Source: a virus. Taken from it: a stretch of 64,000 nucleotides of DNA. Positions 15,652 through 23,174 of the stretch are shown in pieces. The notes beneath the pieces are model-generated. The model was not told the DNA's origin. It worked only from the letters and a program-made list of their open reading frames with translations, and made no database searches. The translations under genes and the position numbers were made by a program. Each line of letters starts with the position of its first letter. The stretch's first letter is position 1. The DNA lies in the IMG/VR virus record IMGVR_UViG_3300044991_001618, positions 1 through 64,000 of that record, one strand, 5' to 3'.

Positions 15652-16116
15652 ATGAAAAATTTTATATTATTTTTGGGTTTAATATCCATTTTTTCTTGTG
15701 AAAAAGAAGTTGTGCAAACAAAAGATGTTGTGAAAGCAAAGCAAATAAATGCTGTTATTTTAACAATTGATTCAATTACAAAATATTCTAGCATAAATGA
15801 AGATTGGTTTTCAATTGCCTCAAATAAATCTTATAATGTTTCAACTGAATTTTTTAATAATGATTCATTGGGTAATATCACCAACTTAACAAATATCATA
15901 ATTGATAGTAATTATACTGTTGAGTATAAACTATATCCATCAACCAAAAGTAATATAACTATTCTGGATAAGAATAAAATTGGGAATAATTTGGGATTAC
16001 TTTTCAATATAAAGACAACAACACCTGAATTTGGTTTTATGGATGTTAAAGTTTATAACAATAAATGTGAATCTATTTTCAAATATCAATATTCATTTAT
16101 TGTAGCAACACCTTAA
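15652..16116 (+). CDS. Putative lipoprotein
   Basis: 154 residues. MKNFILFLGLISIFSC is a lipoprotein signal peptide with lipobox IFSC (Cys16), giving a lipidated envelope protein with a beta-rich mature part. Starts 5 nt after the cyclophilin stop, so it is transcribed with hsp20. Lipoproteins in phages often act in superinfection exclusion by masking or altering receptors; that role is a guess. No family recognised. Confidence 0.75.
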   Translation: MKNFILFLGLISIFSCEKEVVQTKDVVKAKQINAVILTIDSITKYSSINEDWFSIASNKSYNVSTEFFNNDSLGNITNLTNIIIDSNYTVEYKLYPSTKSNITILDKNKIGNNLGLLFNIKTTTPEFGFMDVKVYNNKCESIFKYQYSFIVATP

Positions 16117-16143
16117 TATTATTTAAGTGTATTTTTCCATTCC

Positions 16144-16176
16144 ACCCCCATTCTTAATTAGTCTGGGGGTTTTTTA
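16144..16176 (+). terminator. Rho-independent terminator (copy A)
   Basis: ACCCCC (16144-16149) and GGGGGT (16165-16170) with T-run. The loop and stem are almost identical to the terminator at 21347-21380. Confidence 0.75.
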
Positions 16177-16183
16177 TTTTTGG

Positions 16184-16193
16184 TATATTTATA
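16184..16193 (+). promoter_or_regulatory. TATATTTATA promoter element
   Basis: Exact TATATTTATA directly after terminator copy A, 15 nt before the ATG at 16209. Confidence 0.5.
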
Positions 16194-16208
16194 TATAAAA
16201 TTCAATTT

Positions 16209-16451
16209 ATGGGAATTACAAAAGAAATTATAAGTGGAACTAAAATCATTAATGAGATTAAATCTAGTAATATTAAGAAAAGTGAATATGACTTAAATAC
16301 AAAAAAGTTATTGATTACATTCAATAATGATATTATGTATGAGTATGATGATGTTCCGCATAAATTATATACTCAATTTAGATTATCAGAATCACAAGGT
16401 AAATTCTTTAGCACAAATATTGCTAAAAGTTTTAAATATGTTAAAAAATGA
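16209..16451 (+). CDS. KTSC-domain small protein
   Basis: 80 residues. Fits the KTSC domain: SSNIKKSEYD at the start, the strand pair LLITFNNDIMYEYDDVP (short F-x-N/G then Y-x-Y and VP), and an ending with SQGKFFSTNI where the domain has its Ser-x-Gly-x-x-(F/V) segment. KTSC domains are found alone or fused to other phage and bacterial proteins and may bind nucleic acid or other proteins. Overlaps the nucleotidyltransferase start by 4 nt (ATGA). Confidence 0.8.
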   Translation: MGITKEIISGTKIINEIKSSNIKKSEYDLNTKKLLITFNNDIMYEYDDVPHKLYTQFRLSESQGKFFSTNIAKSFKYVKK

Positions 16452-17191
16452 AAGATAATATAATTCAAAGTTTTGTTGTTAAAGATACATTGAATCCCAA
16501 GGTCTGGGAAACTCCAAATGATATAAAGAAAGCAAAAATTAAATCTGAAATTAAAAAGGGTTTATTAGATATTGCAAAAGAATTTATTGAATTTCTGGAT
16601 GAAGAAGTCTTTATTGAGGACATTATATTAACTGGCTCAATATCCAATTATAATTGGTCAGAATATTCTGATTTTGATTTACATATTGTTATTGATTTGG
16701 ATCAATTTGATGATGATGGTGAAATATATTTAAAATTATTTTCAGCAAAAAAATTAATATTTAACGAAAAACATAATTTAACCATAAAAGGTTATGATGT
16801 TGAGGTTTTTCCACAAGATTCAAAAGAGAAACATTCAGGTGAAGGACAATATTCATTAATGAATAGTGAATGGCTTGTTATCCCCAAAAAAGAAAAACCA
16901 CCAGTTAATAAAGCAAAATTAAAGTTAAAAATTGACCATTGGGTTGGGGTTGTTAAAAAAACATTAATAGATGCAGATAAGTCTTCATTAAAAGTTGCAA
17001 AAAGTAATATAAAAAAATTAACAGATAAATTAAGGAAGTTTAGGCAAGGTGGATTGGAAAAGGGAGGTGAATTTTCAAATGAAAATTTGGTTTATAAGTA
17101 TTTAAGGCGAAGTGGGCTATTAGATAAGGTGTTTAATTATCAATATAAGAAAAGAACCAAAGAGTTATCCATTGAAAATGAAATTTATTAA
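16448..17191 (+). CDS. Predicted nucleotidyltransferase
   Basis: 247 residues. DNA-polymerase-beta-type nucleotidyltransferase core: LTGSISNYNW (61-70) followed by SDFDLHIVID with Asp75 and Asp77, then a third acidic residue in YDVEVF. All three metal-binding positions are present, so it should transfer a nucleotide to an unknown acceptor. The C-terminal 90 residues are Lys-rich helices. Similar genes occur in T4-like marine phages near structural genes. Translationally coupled to the KTSC gene. Confidence 0.8.
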   Translation: MKDNIIQSFVVKDTLNPKVWETPNDIKKAKIKSEIKKGLLDIAKEFIEFLDEEVFIEDIILTGSISNYNWSEYSDFDLHIVIDLDQFDDDGEIYLKLFSAKKLIFNEKHNLTIKGYDVEVFPQDSKEKHSGEGQYSLMNSEWLVIPKKEKPPVNKAKLKLKIDHWVGVVKKTLIDADKSSLKVAKSNIKKLTDKLRKFRQGGLEKGGEFSNENLVYKYLRRSGLLDKVFNYQYKKRTKELSIENEIY

Positions 17192-17228
17192 ATTTTATTT
17201 TTACTATATTAATATTTGACATAATAGA

Positions 17229-17238
17229 TATATTTATA
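17229..17238 (+). promoter_or_regulatory. TATATTTATA promoter element
   Basis: Exact motif 16 nt before the ATG at 17255, start of the head operon. Confidence 0.5.
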
Positions 17239-17254
17239 TATAAATAAAATAAAA

Positions 17255-17449
17255 ATGGCAGTAGTTAGTGCAAACACGTTTTATGAATATACCAGAGGTA
17301 TGTTTGGGTTTTTTAATGGAAACCCTCTAACCGGAACAACACAAGTACCGCATCCACAAGCAGTTGTTAGAAATGCAACAGGAGGGACTGATACAGTTAT
17401 TGAAATGTCAGCAGTTGCATTAGGTGGAATAAATGGTTTAAATAATTAA
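17255..17449 (+). CDS. Small hypothetical protein upstream of head genes
   Basis: 64 residues, neutral, rich in Gly, Thr and Val (for example NGNPLTGTTQVPHPQ), no membrane segment. Well expressed by context (strong promoter motif, short leader). Possibly a minor virion or decoration-type protein. Not recognised. Confidence 0.6.
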   Translation: MAVVSANTFYEYTRGMFGFFNGNPLTGTTQVPHPQAVVRNATGGTDTVIEMSAVALGGINGLNN

Positions 17450-17463
17450 AAAAAATATAAAAA

Positions 17464-18819
17464 ATGAGTAAATTAAAACCAATTGGTAGTGAAAAACTAC
17501 AAGGTAGTGCAAAGCTAAATAGAATGTTAGAAATTGCTATGTATAAGGAAGTTGATAGACAAAATATCAATGAAACTAGCTCAAAAGAATATGATATAAA
17601 TCTACCTGATGGTAATAAATATTTTATTATTAAGGAAAAAGTTGGATATATAATCAAAAGAGGATTAACCGAATCAACATTGGATTATATTGAGCCAATG
17701 AAAAATAGAACATACTATAGATCATATTCACAAGCATTAAAGAAGTTAAATTTAATTACCAAAGAATTAAATGAAATTTATGATAACCCAGATGGTATTT
17801 CATTATTTGGTGAGCAAAAGAAATATACATTAAAAACACCAAAACCACCTGTTGATGATATGGGTGACGTTCCTATGCCACCACCAGCACCACCAGCAGT
17901 TCCACAGCCAGAATTACCCCCATCTCCATTGGATGGTGGAGGTGATATGGGTGATATGGGTATGCCACCACCAGAAGGGGGTGAAATGCCTCCTATGGAT
18001 GATATGGGTGGTGAAATGCCAGATATGGGTGATGATGAAATGGGTGATGATATGTCAGATATGGGCGATGATGAAATGGGTGATAAATCAAAAAAAGGTG
18101 AAGAACAAATTACATTTAAAACCATACAAAAATTAACAGGCAGATTAACACAGAAAATCAGAGCATTAGAAAATGAAGAAGGTTTAACTTCAGAAGAAAT
18201 TAAATATGTTATTAATATGGTTATTTCATCATTAAATATTGAAGCCCTTGATGAAGAGGATCTTGATGATATTATGTCAAAATTTGAAGGGGGTGAAGAT
18301 ATGGGCGATGAAGATATGGGTGAAATGCCTGATATGGGTGATGAGGATATGGGTGAAATGCCTGATATGGGTGATGAGGATATGGGTGAAATGCCTGATA
18401 TGGGTGATGAGGATATGGGTGAAATGCCTTATATGGGTCAAATGCCACCACCAGCAAATGGGGGTAATAGGGCAAGTATGGGTCAAATGCCACCACCACC
18501 AGGGGGTGATGAAAGTTATGCACCAAAAAAGAGATATTCTGAATCCAAAGTGGACAACATTTTATCAAGATACTTTGAATTAACCCCACAAGAAAAAATA
18601 TTAGCAGAACAAAGGAAGAATAAAAATGCAAAATTCTTAAAAGAAAATTTAAAATCAATAAATGTTTTATCTGAAACCAGAAACCAATATTTAGCTGCTG
18701 AAAGTTTTTTAAATAAATATAAAAGATTTAAAGTTATGGGCAAATCAAACTTGGGTAATATTATATTGAAATTAAACGAAAGAACAGTTAAGATAAATAA
18801 AAAAGGAGATATCATATAA
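17464..18819 (+). CDS. Virion-type protein with Met-Gly-Asp repeats
   Basis: 451 residues. N-terminal domain (1-115), a Pro/Gly/Met/Asp-rich linker (about 120-225), a helical segment (about 217-265: EEQITFKTIQKLTGR), a second repeat block (four copies of an 11-residue unit, DMGDEDMGEMP), a further Pro-rich stretch and a basic helical C-terminus (about 355-451). Residue bias is like the portal C-terminus and the scaffold, suggesting a shared assembly role inside the prohead. No enzyme motif. Probably a structural or core protein of the head; identity unknown. Confidence 0.65.
   Translation: MSKLKPIGSEKLQGSAKLNRMLEIAMYKEVDRQNINETSSKEYDINLPDGNKYFIIKEKVGYIIKRGLTESTLDYIEPMKNRTYYRSYSQALKKLNLITKELNEIYDNPDGISLFGEQKKYTLKTPKPPVDDMGDVPMPPPAPPAVPQPELPPSPLDGGGDMGDMGMPPPEGGEMPPMDDMGGEMPDMGDDEMGDDMSDMGDDEMGDKSKKGEEQITFKTIQKLTGRLTQKIRALENEEGLTSEEIKYVINMVISSLNIEALDEEDLDDIMSKFEGGEDMGDEDMGEMPDMGDEDMGEMPDMGDEDMGEMPDMGDEDMGEMPYMGQMPPPANGGNRASMGQMPPPPGGDESYAPKKRYSESKVDNILSRYFELTPQEKILAEQRKNKNAKFLKENLKSINVLSETRNQYLAAESFLNKYKRFKVMGKSNLGNIILKLNERTVKINKKGDII
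18298..18429 (+). repeat. 33-bp in-frame tandem repeat, 4 copies
   Basis: Units start at 18298, 18331, 18364 and 18397; the last three are identical and the first differs by two bases. Each encodes DMGDEDMGEMP. Confidence 0.95.
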
Positions 18820-19211
18820 TGAATAGATTAATTTTCATAAACTCATTAGGCATCAATTATAAAGGTGATTTTATATATGAATTTATATTTTCATCTTCTG
18901 ATTCAGTTTGGGGGGAAAGTTGGGAAGCCAAACCATCAAATGGATATCCAAAGCCACCAGAATTAAAATATATTACAAAAGTTGGACAATTAACAACAGA
19001 AGATGTATCATTATATTTAATACAAAATTCAGATTATTTTTCAATGATAGATTCTGTTGATGGAGTTATTGCACTAGGTTGGGAAGTAAATGAAGATGTT
19101 AAAAATAGATTGGTATTCAAGTTTGGTGAAACTGAACAAGAAATAAAAAATAAACTATATGAAAGAGATTTAGTATTAGAATTTGAAAAAATTATGACTT
19201 ATGAAAATTAA
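18819..19211 (+). CDS. Hypothetical protein in head operon
   Basis: 130 residues, mixed alpha/beta, acidic at the C-terminus. The N-terminal strand NYKGDFIYEFIFS and the WGESWEAKPSNGYPKPPELKYI segment resemble small phage proteins conserved next to terminase and portal genes. Its start overlaps the previous stop (TAATG) and its stop overlaps the next ATG. Unknown function. Confidence 0.65.
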   Translation: MNRLIFINSLGINYKGDFIYEFIFSSSDSVWGESWEAKPSNGYPKPPELKYITKVGQLTTEDVSLYLIQNSDYFSMIDSVDGVIALGWEVNEDVKNRLVFKFGETEQEIKNKLYERDLVLEFEKIMTYEN

Positions 19212-19980
19212 TAAAAAAGTAATATCACTTTTAGAGGGTGGATTTTCAATGCAAACTTTAAGAGGTATGAGTGAGAACAATATAAATTATTTATATTCAA
19301 AATTAGTGACAGAGCAAACTACATCAACCAAGGGTAGTATTATAACTAAAAATGAACCAAAGGCAATGCAATTAGTTGCTAAAGGTTATAATGTTAGACT
19401 TGAGAAAAAGGAAATGGGTGAGGCAAAGAAAAAATCTCAAACAAAAAATCCTTTTGCAATTTGTACAGCACAATTAAAAAAAGAATTTGGAACATCTGAA
19501 AGAAGTGAGTGGACAAAATCACAACTTAAAAAATATGAAAGATGTGTTATGGATGTTAAGAAAGGTGTGAAAGAAGGCGTAAATCCAATTGATGTTTTTA
19601 TTGAAAATGAAATGGATAGAATGATTGAATCTTATTCAAAACCAAAAGTAACAAAAAGTGCATTATTGAGGCATTTAAGAGAATATGATACACCAACTAC
19701 TAAGCCAGTTGTAAAGCCAGCAAAACCAACTACAAAACCAACAAGAAGGGATAATCCATTCATCAACCCAAATCCAAAAGTTAATCCAGACCCAAAAGCA
19801 AATACTGAAACAAAGCCAGTTGTAAAACCAGCAAAACCAACAACAAAACCAACAAGGAGAGATAACCCATTTATTAACCCAAACCCAAAAGTTAATACAA
19901 CACCAAAAGCAATTTCACCTGAAAAGGCAAAAAACGCTATTATAGATAACATTATGCAATTACTAAATTTTGAAAACTAA
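19201..19980 (+). CDS. Head-operon protein with NPFAICTAQ motif
   Basis: 259 residues. Residues about 80-122 (NPFAICTAQLKKEFG ... YERCVMDVKKG) form a small two-Cys domain that recurs in structural proteins of T4-like environmental phages. The C-terminal third is a Lys/Pro/Thr-rich tail containing two copies of a 37-residue unit. Flexible basic tail and position suggest a DNA- or capsid-associated protein. Overlaps the gene on each side by 1 to 11 nt. Confidence 0.65.
   Translation: MKINKKVISLLEGGFSMQTLRGMSENNINYLYSKLVTEQTTSTKGSIITKNEPKAMQLVAKGYNVRLEKKEMGEAKKKSQTKNPFAICTAQLKKEFGTSERSEWTKSQLKKYERCVMDVKKGVKEGVNPIDVFIENEMDRMIESYSKPKVTKSALLRHLREYDTPTTKPVVKPAKPTTKPTRRDNPFINPNPKVNPDPKANTETKPVVKPAKPTTKPTRRDNPFINPNPKVNTTPKAISPEKAKNAIIDNIMQLLNFEN
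19702..19907 (+). repeat. 111-bp in-frame direct repeat, 2 copies
   Basis: Unit 1 starts at 19702 and unit 2 at 19813; each begins KPVVKPAKPTTKPTRRDNPF. Identity is high over the first 90 bp and fades at the end. Confidence 0.9.
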
Positions 19981-21326
19981 TGAAGGATATTAATAAATTA
20001 ATAAAAAGAAAACTAAAGGAGCAATTAGATTATAGTGGTTCTGAAAGAATGGATCCAAGACTTGAAAAGAAATTGGCTGACCCTGAAAGTATGTTTGCTA
20101 AAAACCCAGCCTTTAAGAGGGGTGCTGCTGATGTTCAAAAATTATATAGTGATTCATTTAATGACTTGGTTGAAAAGGTTAGAGATGTAGTTGGTAAGGA
20201 TGATTTGACACCAAATGAATTGGCTAGCATAATATCAACCACTATGTTTAGAAATGTTAGAGCAATTCAAGAGATTGAACAATCAAATAGTGATGAATTA
20301 GTAGAGTTAGCAATTGAAGGGACATTAAATGAAATGGAAATTTCTGATGAAACATTTACTATTAATGCAACATTAGATATGCCAGGTAATGATGTGGTTG
20401 GCAAAATGAAACAAAATAAAGAGGAAATAGAGGATGAATTAACTTTTGAGGAACAAGAGGTGTTGGATGATGAAGTATTTAAAAGAGATATTATTAATGC
20501 TTTAATTGGTGGTACAGGGAAAAAAGTCCAATACATTTATGAAAAGCCAGAAATAAAAGCAAGATTGGATGAAATTAATCCAAGATTATTTCAATTATAT
20601 AAATCAACATTACCATTAATTGATCTTCATTTTTATTATTTAAATGAAGATTATATGGATATGGCTAGTGGTGGTGGTGGAGTTGCTGGTGCTGTTGAAG
20701 TTGATGATGAAGAAGATAAGGAAACAAATGAATTAAAAACTGTTATAAATGCTGCTGGATTTATTTTTCCAGTTCTATGCCATGAAATAGGTAAGGGAGT
20801 TCAAGAAGCATTAGCAAGACAAGGTTATCCTTCTGATACTGATACAGCTAATATGACATTAGGTCAAGCAGATACATTAAAAGCAGAAACAGAGGGTTTA
20901 AGAATTGGGCCAGCCATCTTAAAGAAGATAAGAAATATTTTACCAATGGATGTATTGGACAAATCAGATATTGGATTAATTAATTTCTTTTTTGTTGAAT
21001 TGTATAAAATACCTGCAAAAGAATTTCTTAACTTAATGAAATATGTTATATCAACTAATCCTAGTGATAATTCATATGCTCAAAATGAATTTAAAGACTT
21101 AGTTGCTGCTGCAAGAGAAGGTAAGCAAAGATATCTTGATTATTTAATGAGTCAATTTGATGATGGTGGTTTAGGTGACCAAGATGATGATGATGATGAT
21201 ACAAATACCCCAGACAACACATATTCTGGTGGTAAACAAGTTAAAAATTTTGACCCAAATGACTATATGGATGTCAGTTTACCTGAATTACTTAAAAATT
21301 TGAGAGATGCAAATATGTTAAATTAA
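19980..21326 (+). CDS. Hypothetical protein upstream of terminase
   Basis: 448 residues, mostly helical and acidic, with a DDEEDKE stretch (about 242-250) and a poly-Asp run near residue 403 (DQDDDDDDTN). No signal peptide or catalytic motif. Its position before the large terminase and after small coupled genes fits a structural or packaging accessory role. A terminator identical to copy A follows its stop. Not recognised. Confidence 0.65.
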   Translation: MKDINKLIKRKLKEQLDYSGSERMDPRLEKKLADPESMFAKNPAFKRGAADVQKLYSDSFNDLVEKVRDVVGKDDLTPNELASIISTTMFRNVRAIQEIEQSNSDELVELAIEGTLNEMEISDETFTINATLDMPGNDVVGKMKQNKEEIEDELTFEEQEVLDDEVFKRDIINALIGGTGKKVQYIYEKPEIKARLDEINPRLFQLYKSTLPLIDLHFYYLNEDYMDMASGGGGVAGAVEVDDEEDKETNELKTVINAAGFIFPVLCHEIGKGVQEALARQGYPSDTDTANMTLGQADTLKAETEGLRIGPAILKKIRNILPMDVLDKSDIGLINFFFVELYKIPAKEFLNLMKYVISTNPSDNSYAQNEFKDLVAAAREGKQRYLDYLMSQFDDGGLGDQDDDDDDTNTPDNTYSGGKQVKNFDPNDYMDVSLPELLKNLRDANMLN

Positions 21327-21346
21327 TTTTTATTTTTCATAGAATT

Positions 21347-21380
21347 AACCCCCATTCTTAATTAGTTTGGGGGTTTTTTT
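21347..21380 (+). terminator. Rho-independent terminator (copy B)
   Basis: AACCCCC (21347-21353)/GGGGGTT (21369-21375) then T-run. The segment from CCCCC through the loop to GGGGGTTTTTT differs from 16145-16175 by one base. Confidence 0.8.
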
Positions 21381-21390
21381 ATTTTGTATG

Positions 21391-21398
21391 TATTTATA
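21391..21398 (+). promoter_or_regulatory. TATTTATA promoter of terminase
   Basis: TATTTATA plus A-rich leader, 12 nt before ATG 21411. As at 16144-16193, terminator and promoter are adjacent. Confidence 0.5.
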
Positions 21399-21410
21399 AA
21401 AAAACAAAAT

Positions 21411-23162
21411 ATGACAAGAGATCAAGTATTGATTGAATCAGCCAAATGTATAAAAAGCACACCATATTGTTTAAAGACATATTTACAAACATATGACAAT
21501 ACAGTTAAAAGATATGTACCATTAGATTTATTTCCAGACCAAGTAAAATTGATTGAGGATTTTGATTCATATAATGAAAATATTGCATTAAAGTATAGGC
21601 AGGCTGGGGTGTCAACGGTTACAGCTGCTTGGATATCAAAAAAATTAGCATTTGCAAATAAGAATAAACCTGAAAAAGTGTTAATTATTGCCAACAAATT
21701 GGATACCGCAGTTGAGATGGCTAATAAGGTTAGACATTTTACAGAACAATGGCCTAATTGGGTTGGTATTGGATTTTCATCTGAAAAAAATTCAGCAAGG
21801 CATTTTAAATTAAACAATGATTGTGAGGTTAAAGCAGTGGCAACATCAAAAGATGCGTTAAGGGGTTATACACCCACCACATTGATATTTGATGAGGCAG
21901 CCTATATTGATGCTGACCCCGACTTTTGGGCAGCCTCTATGGCATCGCTATCAACAGGGGGTAAGGTTGTGGTAATATCAACACCAAATGGTTATGATAG
22001 GATATATTATGAGATATATGACCAAGCATTGCGTAATATGAATGAGTTCAAGATTACTGAAATGGTTTGGTATAGGGATCCAAGATATACAAAAGATTTA
22101 TTTTTGGTAAAGACAAAAGATATGATTCATTATCTTTTAAATAAAGAAGAATATACCAAAGATGATATATTAGATTTATCACATGAGAATTCATACGAAA
22201 GAGACCATCAAGTAGTGATTGACCATATTGAAGAAGGTTATAAACCATGTTCATCTTGGTATGAGGGTATGGTGAAGAAATTAAAATATGATAAAAGAAA
22301 AGTTTCACAAGAGATTGAAAGTAATTTCTTGGGGTCAGGTGATAATGTATTTGATTCAGAATTATTAACAAATATCTTAAAGAACCAATTGGCAAACCCC
22401 ATATCAAAATTGATGGGAAATAGTTTATGGATGTTTAAAGAGCCAGAAAATGGTCATAGGTATGTTGCAGGTGTTGATGTATCAAGGGGCGATTCAGAAG
22501 ATTTTTCAACAATTCAGATTATTGATTTTGATACACAAGAACAAGTTTTGGAATATGTTGGCAAAATACCCCCAGATATATTAGCAGAAGTTGTGTATAA
22601 ATGGTGTACAATGTATAGGGCATTTGTTGTTGTCGATTTGACTGGTGGAATGGGAGTTGCAACATCTAGGAAATTACAAGAAATGAATTATCCAAGTTTA
22701 TATTATGATAATGTTGATACAAATAATAAATGGAAGTATGACCCAAAAATGTATGAAAGGATTCCTGGAATAAATTTCAATAACAAAAGAGTTCAAATGA
22801 TTGCATCTTATGAAGAAGCATTAAGACATGGTTTTAAAATTTATTCAAATAGACTATACAATGAAATGAATACCTTTATATATATAAATGGGAGACCTGA
22901 TCACCAGAAGGGGCATCATGATGATTGTATTATGGCAATAGCAATGGCTACTTATGTTGCAGAAAAGTCTTTTCAAGTTTTGGAAAAAGTAACAAACCAC
23001 ACAAAAGCAATGATTAATTCTTGGAGTACACATACAAATACATATACTGAACAATCACTCTATTTTAATCCAATGATATCAAATGCCAATGGTAAAGATG
23101 GAATAAATACCCCAAATGTAAATGATTACCAAAAATATAATTGGTTATTTGGTGGAAGATAA
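21411..23162 (+). CDS. terL: Large terminase subunit (gp17-like)
   Basis: 583 residues from ATG 21411, chosen over an upstream in-frame TTG at 21384. Packaging motor: ATPase with Walker A-like ALKYRQAGVST (59-69) and Walker B TLIFDEAAYI, coupling motif VVISTPNG, then an RNase-H-like nuclease with Asp in VAGVDVSRGDSEDF, FVVVDLTGG and the C-terminal acidic pair in HHDDCIMAIAMA. It cuts concatemeric DNA and pumps it through the portal. The gene order terL-portal-protease-scaffold-capsid is that of T4, but the sheath and tube genes found between terL and portal in T4 are not here. Confidence 0.97.
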   Translation: MTRDQVLIESAKCIKSTPYCLKTYLQTYDNTVKRYVPLDLFPDQVKLIEDFDSYNENIALKYRQAGVSTVTAAWISKKLAFANKNKPEKVLIIANKLDTAVEMANKVRHFTEQWPNWVGIGFSSEKNSARHFKLNNDCEVKAVATSKDALRGYTPTTLIFDEAAYIDADPDFWAASMASLSTGGKVVVISTPNGYDRIYYEIYDQALRNMNEFKITEMVWYRDPRYTKDLFLVKTKDMIHYLLNKEEYTKDDILDLSHENSYERDHQVVIDHIEEGYKPCSSWYEGMVKKLKYDKRKVSQEIESNFLGSGDNVFDSELLTNILKNQLANPISKLMGNSLWMFKEPENGHRYVAGVDVSRGDSEDFSTIQIIDFDTQEQVLEYVGKIPPDILAEVVYKWCTMYRAFVVVDLTGGMGVATSRKLQEMNYPSLYYDNVDTNNKWKYDPKMYERIPGINFNNKRVQMIASYEEALRHGFKIYSNRLYNEMNTFIYINGRPDHQKGHHDDCIMAIAMATYVAEKSFQVLEKVTNHTKAMINSWSTHTNTYTEQSLYFNPMISNANGKDGINTPNVNDYQKYNWLFGGR

Positions 23163-23174
23163 ATATAATATATT

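Noticed and set aside
17778-18125. Long minus-strand frames through the Met/Gly/Asp-rich gene (Pro/Ile/Ser-rich)
   Set aside because: They mirror the plus-strand low-complexity repeats; no leader motif and the composition is dictated by the opposite strand.
18298-18429. CRISPR-like array
   Set aside because: The 33-bp units are directly adjacent with no spacers and encode an in-frame peptide repeat.
21384-21410. Upstream TTG start for the terminase
   Set aside because: It would lie inside the promoter motif and leader; ATG 21411 fits the family N-terminus.
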